Origin: an uncultured Dysosmobacter sp.
Lineage (GTDB): Bacteria > Bacillota > Clostridia > Oscillospirales > Oscillospiraceae
Length of the DNA: 12,437 nucleotides
Direction: 5' to 3'
NCBI GenBank assembly: GCA_934597465.1
Contig: CAKTSC010000022.1
Coordinates: 1-12,437 of the forward strand
The position numbers were made by a program, and so were the translations under genes. This document shows, piece by piece, positions 6,158-12,437 of this stretch (positions are counted from its first letter, which is position 1; each line of letters opens with the position of its first letter). Below the pieces are notes generated by a model, which was not told where the DNA came from, did not search any database, and saw only the letters and a program-made list of their open reading frames with translations.

Positions 6158-7996
6158 TCAATCCTGGATCTCCACGGCGTCCAACTGACGGCCGAAGTCG
6201 ATGAGCTGCTGGCGGCGCTGGTCGGCGCTGACGGCGGGGGGCGTCCCCACGATGAGCCGCACCTGGACGGGGCCGCCGGTGAGGCTCTCCCCCTGGGCGC
6301 GGAGGACGCCCAGGACGCGGTCGTTGTCCAGGCGGCCCTTGGTGATGTCGTCCGGCGCGTAGACCTGGACGAGGCCGCCGGAGACCGTGCCCCGGCAGAG
6401 AGCCAGGAAGGCCCGGTACATGGGCGGCAGCTGGCCCTTGCAGCTCTCGGCGAGCTGGCGCCAGCGCTCGCCGCTGCCGGCGGCGGGGACGGCCTCCGCC
6501 GGGGCGGGGTCGCTTTGCCGGACGGCCGGGGCGAAGCCGCCGGGGGCCGGGGGCTCCTGGGGCGGCGGGGCGGGACGGACAGGCTCCGGCGCTTCCCGGC
6601 GGGGCGGGGCCTCCCGCGGGGGGGCGCTGTCCCGGGGCGCCTGCCGGGGAGCTTCCCGGGCCGGGGGCGGGACGGGCACGTCCCAGGGGGGGAGATCCTC
6701 CCGGATGGGGGGCTCCTCCGGCAGGGGCGGGCGGGCGTCGTCCCAGGGCGGGGCGTCGTCCATCGGTTTTTCCGGTTTCGGGGCGGGCTTGGCCGCCTTC
6801 TGGGGGCGGACGGGGGCTTCCGGGGCCGCGCCATGGCGGATGGCCTCCGGCAGGACGGCCATCCGGTCTTCCAGCCGCTGCATCCGGGCGGTCAGGGCCG
6901 TCAGGTCGCCGGAGAGGCCCTCGTCGCACAGGCGCAGCAGGCAGAGCTCGGCGTCCGTGCGGCGGTTGGCACTGTAATAGAGGTCGGCGGTGCATTTCTG
7001 CAGCGTCGCGGCCAGGTAGAGGAAGCGCTGGGAGGACTGGCCCTGGGAGAGCCGCTTCAGGGTCTCGGCGTCGAAGCTGCCGGAGAGCAGGGCGGCGCAG
7101 CCCTGGGGCGCGGTCTTGCAGAGGAGGAGGTCACGGGTCAGAGTGGACAGCTCCCCCAGCACCGCGCCTACGTCCTTGCCCCCCTGGTAGAGGGCGTCCA
7201 GCTGGAGCAGGGCTTCCTGGGCGTCCCGGCGGAGGACGGCCTCCAGCAGCCGGGCGGTCTGGATGCCCCCGGCGAGGCCCAGGGTGTCCAGCACGGCCTG
7301 GGCGTCGATGTTCCCGCCGCTGGCCGCGCACTGGTCGAGAAGGGACAGGGCGTCCCGCAATGCTCCGTCCGCAAGGCGGGAGAGGAGCTCGGCCCCGCTC
7401 TCCGTCAGGGGGATGCCTTCCTGCCGGGCCACATACTGAAGCCGGGATTCAATGTCCTTGGGCTGGATGCGGCGGAAGGAGAAGCGCTGGCAGCGGGAGA
7501 GGATGGTGGCGGGCACCTTGTGGAGCTCCGTGGTGGCCAGAATGAACATCAGGTGCTCCGGCGGTTCCTCCAGGATCTTCAGCAGGGCGTTGAAGGCCGA
7601 GAGGGAGAGCATGTGCACCTCGTCGATGATATAGACCCGCTTTTTGACCCTGGCGGGGGAGTAGATGGCCTCGTCCCGCAGGGCCCGCACCTGGTCGACG
7701 CCGTTGTTGGAGGCGGCGTCCAGCTCCAGCACGTCCAGAAAGCTGCCGTTCTCGATGCCAAGGCACGAGGGGCAGGCGCAGCAGGGGTTGCCGTCCACCG
7801 GGTGCTCGCAGTTGACGGCCTTGGCCAGGATCTTGGCGCAGGTGGTCTTGCCGGTGCCCCGGGTGCCGGTGAAGAGGTAGGCGTGGGAGGTGCGGCCCTC
7901 CGCCACCTGCTTTTGCAGGGTCTCGGTGATGTGGGCCTGGCCGGTGACGTCCGCAAAGGTCTTGGGCCGCCACTTGCGGTAGAGGGCCTGATACAT
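6158..7996 (-). CDS. dnaX: DNA polymerase III subunit gamma/tau
   Basis: Clamp-loader ATPase of the replisome. 612 residues from MYQALYRKWRP, the family's standard N-terminus. Walker A GTRGTGKT (44-51); zinc-site cysteines C63, C72, C75 and C78; Walker B IIDEVHML (123-130); sensor-1 LATTE (153-157); SRC arginine-finger motif (167-169). A collar region follows to about 385, then a low-complexity Pro/Arg/Ala/Glu linker (about 388-507) and a folded C-terminal domain (about 509-612). The start at 7996 is fixed by AAAGGAGG 8 nt upstream; the frame is open to 8242, but that extension runs through the SRP RNA and is not protein-like. No consensus frameshift heptamer for making gamma is seen, so full-length tau is the expected product. 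Transcription probably reads through from the ffs promoter. Confidence 0.98.
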   Translation of the reverse strand: MYQALYRKWRPKTFADVTGQAHITETLQKQVAEGRTSHAYLFTGTRGTGKTTCAKILAKAVNCEHPVDGNPCCACPSCLGIENGSFLDVLELDAASNNGVDQVRALRDEAIYSPARVKKRVYIIDEVHMLSLSAFNALLKILEEPPEHLMFILATTELHKVPATILSRCQRFSFRRIQPKDIESRLQYVARQEGIPLTESGAELLSRLADGALRDALSLLDQCAASGGNIDAQAVLDTLGLAGGIQTARLLEAVLRRDAQEALLQLDALYQGGKDVGAVLGELSTLTRDLLLCKTAPQGCAALLSGSFDAETLKRLSQGQSSQRFLYLAATLQKCTADLYYSANRRTDAELCLLRLCDEGLSGDLTALTARMQRLEDRMAVLPEAIRHGAAPEAPVRPQKAAKPAPKPEKPMDDAPPWDDARPPLPEEPPIREDLPPWDVPVPPPAREAPRQAPRDSAPPREAPPRREAPEPVRPAPPPQEPPAPGGFAPAVRQSDPAPAEAVPAAGSGERWRQLAESCKGQLPPMYRAFLALCRGTVSGGLVQVYAPDDITKGRLDNDRVLGVLRAQGESLTGGPVQVRLIVGTPPAVSADQRRQQLIDFGRQLDAVEIQD

Positions 7997-8023
7997 GGGC
8001 GGGGCCTCCTTTCCCGGGGGATG

Positions 8024-8048
8024 GGCGGCGGGCCCGGGGGCCGCCGCC
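8024..8048 (-). other. GC-only hairpin between ffs and dnaX
   Basis: GGCGGCGG (8048-8041 on the minus strand) pairs with CCGCCGCC (8031-8024), with part of the loop able to pair further. It begins about 12 nt after the SRP RNA 3' arm and ends 13 nt before the dnaX ribosome-binding site. There is no T-run. It may define the RNA 3' end or partly terminate while letting dnaX be read. Confidence 0.5.
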
Positions 8049-8059
8049 AGGATAGAATG

Positions 8060-8198
8060 AGTCCTCCGTATGCAGCTGCGGAACCGGCACCCTCGCGGCA
8101 CATGGAACATCCCGCTTAATGCTGCTCGGTTCCCCGCCTGACATGGTTCGCGGGGCCCCATTGCGCGAGACCGGCTCCGCAGCTGCATGCGGAGGACT
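8060..8198 (-). ncRNA. ffs: signal recognition particle RNA, small bacterial (4.5S-like) type
   Basis: The RNA of the signal recognition particle binds Ffh and targets nascent membrane and secreted proteins. On the minus strand the conserved Ffh-binding domain is readable: GTCAGG, then CGGGGAACCG (a GGAA tetraloop closed by CGG/CCG), then AGCAGC followed by ATTAAG, and later ATGTGCCGCGAGG pairing back to CTCGCGC. The ends form a 28-bp helix (8171-8198 with 8060-8087) with only two mismatched positions. The 139-nt core runs end to end in one hairpin, leaving no room for an Alu domain inside it; the predicted start near 8207 adds about 9 nt, too little for one. A promoter lies just upstream. 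Its position before dnaX-ybaB matches the scr-dnaX-yaaK order of Bacillus. Exact ends are estimates. Confidence 0.93.
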
Positions 8199-8213
8199 TT
8201 CGTCAACGGGACT

Positions 8214-8242
8214 ATTGTACTATACCCGGACGGAATTATCAA
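8214..8242 (-). promoter_or_regulatory. sigma-A promoter of ffs (and probably dnaX-ybaB)
   Basis: Minus strand: TTGATA (-35, 8242-8237), a 17-bp spacer and TACAAT (-10, 8219-8214). Start would be near 8207, about 9 nt before the long terminal helix of the SRP RNA. It is back-to-back with the tRNA promoter, with 32 bp between the two -35 boxes. Confidence 0.85.
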
Positions 8243-8274
8243 CTAAAAAATGTGGCGGAAACGAAAAAAGACGC

Positions 8275-8302
8275 TTTACAAGCGGGAAAACTATGGTATA
8301 AT
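8275..8302 (+). promoter_or_regulatory. sigma-A promoter of tRNA-Ala
   Basis: TTTACA (-35, 8275-8280), a 16-bp spacer and TATAAT (-10, 8297-8302) with an extended TGG just upstream. Start near 8309 leaves about 34 nt of leader before the tRNA at 8343. Strong match, as expected for a stable RNA gene. Confidence 0.85.
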
Positions 8303-8342
8303 ACTATTCGTCGCCGCCTCCGGGCGGTGGGAAATCGCATAT

Positions 8343-8418
8343 GGGCTCGTAGCTCAGTTGGGAGAGCGTTCGGTTCGCATCCGAGAGGTCGAGGGTTCGA
8401 ATCCCTTCGAGTCCACCA
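8343..8418 (+). tRNA. tRNA-Ala, anticodon CGC
   Basis: A full 76-nt cloverleaf with encoded CCA. Acceptor GGGCTCG (8343-8349) pairs with CGAGTCC (8408-8414) and contains the G3:U70 wobble pair that is the alanine identity element. D arm GCTC/GAGC; anticodon loop TTCGCAT with CGC at 8376-8378 (reads GCG); T arm GAGGG-TTCGAAT-CCCTT. It is a single-gene transcription unit with its own promoter and terminator. Confidence 0.97.
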
Positions 8419-8422
8419 GGAA

Positions 8423-8456
8423 AAAGGCACCGCCAGTGGCGGTGCCTTTCCGTTTT
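8423..8456 (+). terminator. rho-independent terminator of tRNA-Ala
   Basis: A 12-bp perfect stem AAAGGCACCGCC (8423-8434) with GGCGGTGCCTTT (8438-8449), 3-nt loop AGT, then CCGTTTT. It starts 5 nt after the tRNA CCA end. Confidence 0.9.
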
Positions 8457-8531
8457 GCGGGCCCGCGGGGCGGGGAGCTTCGGCCGCTTGGGGCTCGGGG
8501 CGGCCTTGCGCTATTTTTTACATTGCCTGCG

Positions 8532-8560
8532 TTGCGGATTTTACATCCGCTCCTTAGACT
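8532..8560 (+). promoter_or_regulatory. possible promoter of the SLH protein gene
   Basis: TTGCGG (8532-8537) and TAGACT (8555-8560) are 17 bp apart, each a partial match (3/6 and 4/6). Start near 8567 would give a 43-nt leader. A perfect 8-bp direct repeat TTTTACAT at 8516-8523 and 8539-8546 flanks and overlaps it. Weak call; some promoter must exist here, since the tRNA terminator precedes the gene. Confidence 0.35.
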
Positions 8561-8609
8561 GGGATCCGGAACGACAAGGATTCCAGATTCTGATGCAGGA
8601 GGATCTTCC

Positions 8610-11246
8610 ATGAAACGAAGCGCAAGAATTCTCAGCGCTCTGCTGGCGGCGGCCATGCTGCTGCCCTCCCAGGCGCTGGCGGCGGAGACCATGCCGGAAA
8701 CGGCCGGAGCCGCCATCGCCGCCGAGACGCCCCAGAGCGGATACACTGTCACCTTCGCGGCGGAGCACGCCGGGGTGGACGTGTACTATACCCACGATTA
8801 CACGAAGGCGGAGGAGGAGAACGTCTCCCGGGCCTTCGCCCGGAATTCCGACACCGGCGAGATCGACGTCTCCGGCGACGGGCAGGTCAACTTCCGGGTG
8901 CGCCCGGAGGCGGGCTACGAGCTCGTCTCCGTCACGGCGGATCGGAACTACAAAAACCTCAAGGGCTCCAAGGATACCGGCGTGGAGGGCATCTACCGCC
9001 TGACCAAGGTCACGGGCCCCGTCACAGTCACCATCACCACGAAGGCCGCCTCCGGCGGGGAGCAGCCGGAGGAGCCTGTCTATATCCCGGTCATCACCGG
9101 GGATGAGCGGGTGCAGGGCTTCTATAACGGCACCGCCGCCCTGAAGGTCGAGCTGGCTGGGCGCTATAACTCCGGCGCTATGAGTGCCGACGGCGGCAGC
9201 CTGGAGATCGTCCAGTACAACGCCGGAAACGGCTTCGCCTACGCCATCAGCGGCGTCAAGGGAAAGCTCATCGCCATCGACCTGAACGCCTCCCTCTCCG
9301 GGGACAAGGTTGTGGAGCTGGGCGGCACAGAGCATGACATCAAGGACATCGTCCGCGTCGATGGCTTCACTTACGGCGACATGACCTCCGTGGCCGTTTC
9401 CCCCGACGGCGGAACCCTGGCCGTGGCCATCCAGGCGGAGGAGTATACGGCCAACGGCATCGCGGCCCTCTTTACCTGCGGCAGCGACGGCTCCCTGACC
9501 CTGCGGGGCACGGTCTCCGTGGGTGTGCAGCCGGACATGGTGACCTTCACCCCGGACGGCAAGTATATCCTCACCGCCGACGAGGGCGAGCCCAGAATGG
9601 GCTATACCGCCGAGGGCGCGGTGGATCCCAAGGGCTCCGTGACCGTCATCGACGCGGCAGACCTCAGCGCCCGGACGGTGGACTTCACCGCCTTTGACGG
9701 CGCCGAGGCCCGGGCGGCCCTGGTAGAGGGGGGCATCGTCCTGAAGAAGGACACCGCCCCATCGGCGGATCTGGAGCCGGAGTACATCGCCTGCGACAAC
9801 GGCACCGCCTACATCACCTGCCAGGAGGCCAACGCCATCGCCGTGCTGGACATCGCGCGGGGCGAATTCAGCGGCATTTATTCCGTGGGCTTTGAGGACT
9901 ACTCCGAAGTCCCCATCGACCTCGGCAGCGGCGACAGCGCCTACGTCCCCGGCACCTACGAGAATCTGAAGGGCATCCGGATGCCGGACGCTGTCTCCCT
10001 CTACCAGGTGAACGGGACTACCTGCCTCATCACCGCCAACGAGGGCGACTCCCGCGCCTGGCCGGTGGACACGGAGACCGATGTCAACGAGATCAAAAGC
10101 AAGAAGTCTCCCAACGGCAGGAGCTTCGAGAAGAAGGTGACCTGGTTCGATGCCGGCCAGTACGACGGTCTGGAGAGCGGTGTGGACTACCTCTTCGGCG
10201 GCCGCTCCTTCTCCGTCCTGCGTGTCACGGAGAACGGCCTGGAGGAGGTCTATGACAGCGGCAGCGCCTTCGAGGCCATCACGGCGAAGGAGCTCCCGGC
10301 GTACTTCAACTGCTCCAACGACAACATCGACCTGGAAGACCGCTCCGGCAAGAAGGGCCCCGAGCCTGAGGGGACTGCCGTGGGCAGCGTCAACGGCCGC
10401 ACCTACGCCTTCCTCGCCCTGGAGCGCATCGGCGGCGTGATGCTCTATGATGTCACCGACCCCGCCAAGGCGGAATTCGTCAACTACGTCAACTCCCGGG
10501 AATTCGACGCCGCCATCCAGGGCGACGTGTCCCCCGAGGGCCTCTGCTTCATCTCGGCGGCGGCAAGCCGGACCGGCAAGCCCCTGCTGCTGGCGGCCTG
10601 CGAGGTCTCCGGCACCCTGGCGGTCTATGAGCTGACCGGCAAGTCCTCTGGCGGCAGCGGCTCCGGCGGCTCCGGCCCGCCCGCCCCCGCGGAGCCGGAG
10701 AAGTCCCCCTTCTCCGATGTTTCCGCCGACTCCCCCTATGCCGACGCCATCCGCTGGGCGGCGGAGCGGGGCATCGCCGCGGGCAAAACGGCTTCCACCT
10801 TTGACCCCAGCGGCACCTGCACCCGGGGCCAGGCGGTGACCTTCCTCTGGCGCGCCGCCGGGAAGCCCACGGCAGATTCCGGCGCGGCGTTCTCCGGCGT
10901 GGCGGCGGACGCCTACTGCGCCCAGGCCGTCCGCTGGGCGGCGGAGCAGGGCGTCGTCACCGGCTATGCCGACGGCAGCTTCCATCCCAACGCCACTGTC
11001 ACCCGGGAGCAGATGGCGGCCATCCTCTTCCGCTTCGCCAAGGCCCGGGGGATGGACACCACCCAGGGCGGCATGGCCGTCCGGGAGTTCGAGGATTTCT
11101 GGCAGGTGTCCGTTTACGCGGGCGAAGCCATGGCCTGGGCGGTCAACGCCGGGATCCTCCAGGGCCGGAACAACCGCCTGCTGCCGCAGGCTCCCTGCAC
11201 CCGGGGGCAGACCGTGACCCTGCTCTGCCGGCTGCTGAAAGGCTGA
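8610..11246 (+). CDS. secreted choice-of-anchor I family protein with three SLH domains
   Basis: 878 residues. A signal peptide ends near ALAAE (about 24-25). Residues about 38-130 form a beta-rich domain with GYTVTF and VTVTITTK strands, like bacterial surface repeat modules. The central region (about 155-685) is a choice-of-anchor I propeller-like domain: GRYNSGAMS near its start, SVAVSPDGGTLAVA, PDMVTFTPDGKYILTADEGE, PKGSVTVIDAAD and TTCLITANEGDSRAW. A Gly/Ser then Pro-rich linker (GGSGSGGSGPPAPAEPEK) leads to three SLH repeats (about 699-878), each with FxDV or equivalent and a TRGQ/TREQ motif, which should bind secondary cell-wall polymer. AGGAGG (8597-8602) 7 nt upstream fixes the start; the longer open frame to 8250 runs through the tRNA. 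It is probably a cell-surface protein; its substrate or enzymatic role is not known. Confidence 0.93.
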   Translation: MKRSARILSALLAAAMLLPSQALAAETMPETAGAAIAAETPQSGYTVTFAAEHAGVDVYYTHDYTKAEEENVSRAFARNSDTGEIDVSGDGQVNFRVRPEAGYELVSVTADRNYKNLKGSKDTGVEGIYRLTKVTGPVTVTITTKAASGGEQPEEPVYIPVITGDERVQGFYNGTAALKVELAGRYNSGAMSADGGSLEIVQYNAGNGFAYAISGVKGKLIAIDLNASLSGDKVVELGGTEHDIKDIVRVDGFTYGDMTSVAVSPDGGTLAVAIQAEEYTANGIAALFTCGSDGSLTLRGTVSVGVQPDMVTFTPDGKYILTADEGEPRMGYTAEGAVDPKGSVTVIDAADLSARTVDFTAFDGAEARAALVEGGIVLKKDTAPSADLEPEYIACDNGTAYITCQEANAIAVLDIARGEFSGIYSVGFEDYSEVPIDLGSGDSAYVPGTYENLKGIRMPDAVSLYQVNGTTCLITANEGDSRAWPVDTETDVNEIKSKKSPNGRSFEKKVTWFDAGQYDGLESGVDYLFGGRSFSVLRVTENGLEEVYDSGSAFEAITAKELPAYFNCSNDNIDLEDRSGKKGPEPEGTAVGSVNGRTYAFLALERIGGVMLYDVTDPAKAEFVNYVNSREFDAAIQGDVSPEGLCFISAAASRTGKPLLLAACEVSGTLAVYELTGKSSGGSGSGGSGPPAPAEPEKSPFSDVSADSPYADAIRWAAERGIAAGKTASTFDPSGTCTRGQAVTFLWRAAGKPTADSGAAFSGVAADAYCAQAVRWAAEQGVVTGYADGSFHPNATVTREQMAAILFRFAKARGMDTTQGGMAVREFEDFWQVSVYAGEAMAWAVNAGILQGRNNRLLPQAPCTRGQTVTLLCRLLKG

Positions 11247-11258
11247 GCGAAAACGATC

Positions 11259-11308
11259 AAAACAGGAACCGGGAGCCCGGCTTTGCCGGACTCCCGGTTC
11301 CTGTTTTT
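11259..11308. terminator. bidirectional rho-independent terminator
   Basis: A long stem AAAACAGGAACCGGGAG (11259-11275) pairs with CTCCCGGTTCCTGTTTT (11291-11307), enclosing a smaller hairpin CCGGC-TTT-GCCGG. T-runs follow on both strands (TTTTT at 11304-11308 on plus, TTTT on minus). It ends the SLH gene 13 bp after its stop and can also stop the convergent MATE transcript. Confidence 0.92.
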
Positions 11309-11392
11309 CCCGGCGCGATCCTCCTTCTGACGCGCGGGCGGCGGCCCGGAGAAACGCCCGAAGAATGGCCCAAAGGCCCGCCGGGCCATGAT

Positions 11393-11427
11393 AAGGGAAA
11401 GCACCGCCCCGGGGGGCGCTTTCCCTT
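11393..11427 (-). other. hairpin after the MATE gene
   Basis: AAGGGAAAGC (11393-11402) pairs with GCTTTCCCTT (11418-11427), with an inner GCCCC/GGGGC stem possible. On the minus strand it starts 14 nt after the MATE stop codon, but no strong T-run follows, so it is terminator-like at best; the bidirectional terminator 85 bp further on is the better stop. The rest of 11309-11441 shows only short GC-rich palindromes. Confidence 0.5.
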
Positions 11428-11441
11428 CGGCGGCCCTTCCG

Positions 11442-12437
11442 TTACGCGCCCAGGGCTTCCTCCGCGCGGAACTCCCGGTAGGTTTTCCCGATGATGACCG
11501 TCGAGAGGGCGAAGGTCAGCAGATCCGACACCGGCATGGAGTACAGCACGCCGTCCAAGCCGAAGAGCAGCGGCAGCGCCAGCGCGAAGCCCACGCCGAA
11601 CACCACCTCCCGGAACATGGACAGCAGCGTGGACGCCAGCGCCTTGCCCACCGCCTGCAGGAAGATGAAGCACGCCTTGTTGACGCAGGCCGGTATCATC
11701 ATGCAGAGGTAAACGCGGAACGCCCGGACGGCGAACTCGGTATAGCAGCTGCTCTCGTTCTTCGCACCGAAGAGGGCGATGAGCTGCCGGGGGAAACCCT
11801 CCGCCAGCACCAGGGCCGCCGCGCCCACCAGCGCCTCGGCCGCCAGCAGCCGGGTGAAGAGCGCCCGGACGCGGGCCGTCTGCCCCGCGCCCATGTTGTA
11901 GCCCACGATGGGGATGCAGCCCGCCGCCATGCCAACCACCACGGAGATGACGATCTGAAAGAACTTCATCACGATGCCCACCACCGCCATGGGGATCTGA
12001 GCGTACCGGGCCTGGCCGAAGACCGCGTCCTGCGCGCCGTACCTGCGGAGCATGTTGTTGATGGCCGCCATGGCCGCCACCAGGCTGATCTGGGAGAGGA
12101 AGCTGGTGATGCCCAGCGTCAGCATCCGCCGGCAGAGCTGCCGCTGCGGAACATAGTCGCCGGGGCCGGGCCGGAGGATCCGCATGTGCAGCAGGTACCA
12201 GACGGCCAGGGCCGCCGTCACCGCCTGGCCGATGACCGTGGCCACCGCCGCGCCCATCATGCCCCACCGGAAGCGGAAGATGAAGATGGGGTCGAGGATC
12301 GTGTTGAGAGCGGCCCCCGCCAGCGTGGAGAGCATGGCGAACTTCGGGTCGCCGTCTGCCCGGATGATGGGGTTCATGGCCTGCCCGAACATATAGAAGG
12401 GGATCCCCAGCGTGATGTAAAAGAAGTATTCCTGGGA
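11442..12437 (-). CDS. MATE family efflux transporter (5' end cut by window)
   Basis: 331 C-terminal residues are visible, open to the window edge (the first codons read SQEYFFYITLGIPFYM); about 120 N-terminal residues should be outside, since MATE proteins are usually about 450 residues. Family features: FGQAMNPIIRADGDPKFAM and ALNTILDPIFIF in the N-half, WGMMGAAVATVIGQ, and in the C-half GITSFLSQISLVAAMAAINN, GCIPIVGYNMGAGQ, ARVRALFTRLL and a run of further membrane helices. Members export cationic drugs or metabolites using Na+ or H+ gradients; substrate and coupling ion cannot be told from this fragment. It is convergent with the SLH protein gene. Other MATE/PST-clan exporters are less likely given the RxDGDPKFAM motif. 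Confidence 0.95.
   Translation of the reverse strand, partial: SQEYFFYITLGIPFYMFGQAMNPIIRADGDPKFAMLSTLAGAALNTILDPIFIFRFRWGMMGAAVATVIGQAVTAALAVWYLLHMRILRPGPGDYVPQRQLCRRMLTLGITSFLSQISLVAAMAAINNMLRRYGAQDAVFGQARYAQIPMAVVGIVMKFFQIVISVVVGMAAGCIPIVGYNMGAGQTARVRALFTRLLAAEALVGAAALVLAEGFPRQLIALFGAKNESSCYTEFAVRAFRVYLCMMIPACVNKACFIFLQAVGKALASTLLSMFREVVFGVGFALALPLLFGLDGVLYSMPVSDLLTFALSTVIIGKTYREFRAEEALGA

Noticed and set aside
6764..6773. Possible -1 frameshift site in dnaX (GGAAAAACC on the minus strand) to make a short gamma subunit
   Set aside because: It is not a consensus X XXY YYZ heptamer, and the -1 frame stays open for about 200 codons, so no short gamma product would result.
6152..8119. 655-codon plus-strand open frame opposite dnaX
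   Set aside because: It is a shadow of dnaX caused by high GC; no ribosome-binding site or recognisable domain.
7997..8242. N-terminal extension of DnaX to the upstream ATG at 8242
   Set aside because: The extension overlaps the SRP RNA and its promoter; the standard DnaX N-terminus MYQALYRKWRP with a good ribosome-binding site is at 7996.
8250..8609. N-terminal extension of the SLH protein to 8250
   Set aside because: It would translate through the tRNA-Ala and its terminator; the signal peptide and AGGAGG define the start at 8610.
8541..10985. 814-codon minus-strand open frame opposite the SLH protein
   Set aside because: Antisense Gly/Val/Ala/Asp-rich frame; the plus strand carries signal peptide, propeller motifs and SLH repeats.

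Overview
The window looks like chromosomal DNA of a GC-rich Clostridia member, most likely an Oscillospiraceae gut anaerobe of the Flavonifractor/Oscillibacter/Lawsonibacter type. The reasons are Firmicutes-style AGGAGG ribosome-binding sites, consensus sigma-A promoters in otherwise GC-rich DNA, the gene order SRP RNA-dnaX-ybaB (known from Bacillus and relatives), SLH-type surface anchoring, DUF4127 and DUF1653 proteins, and an intergenic palindromic repeat type that I recall from gut Clostridia. The genus is inference. I see no transposase, integrase, CRISPR array or phage gene.

Layout. On the minus strand, 1-855 is an ApbE lipoprotein (FAD:protein FMN transferase) whose 3' end is cut by the window edge. 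It is divergent from a plus-strand multi-pass membrane protein of unknown function (1114-1875). The two share an intergenic region with one near-consensus extended -10 promoter pointing each way. The membrane gene ends in a strong terminator. A gene-free stretch (1876-2229) follows, holding palindromic repeat copies, one partly duplicated at a 60-bp period.

From 8242 down to 2230 the minus strand reads SRP RNA (ffs), dnaX, ybaB, a strong terminator, a DUF4127 lipoprotein, a small DUF1653 protein, a nested inverted repeat, and an XRE-type regulator with one transmembrane helix and a large predicted extracellular domain. The first three form the conserved housekeeping block. recR, normally next after ybaB, is absent, and the envelope/unknown genes sit in its place.

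Divergent from ffs, on the plus strand, is a tRNA-Ala(CGC) with its own promoter and terminator. It is followed by a secreted protein with a choice-of-anchor I propeller-like region and three SLH repeats (8610-11246). A bidirectional terminator separates it from a convergent, 5'-truncated MATE-family transporter (11442-12437, minus).

The best candidate for something undescribed is the DUF4127-DUF1653-membrane-anchored XRE group. Its regulator has the architecture of a direct envelope-to-DNA signalling protein, and a nested palindrome lies about 75 bp upstream of its start codon. That functional link is inference from layout only.
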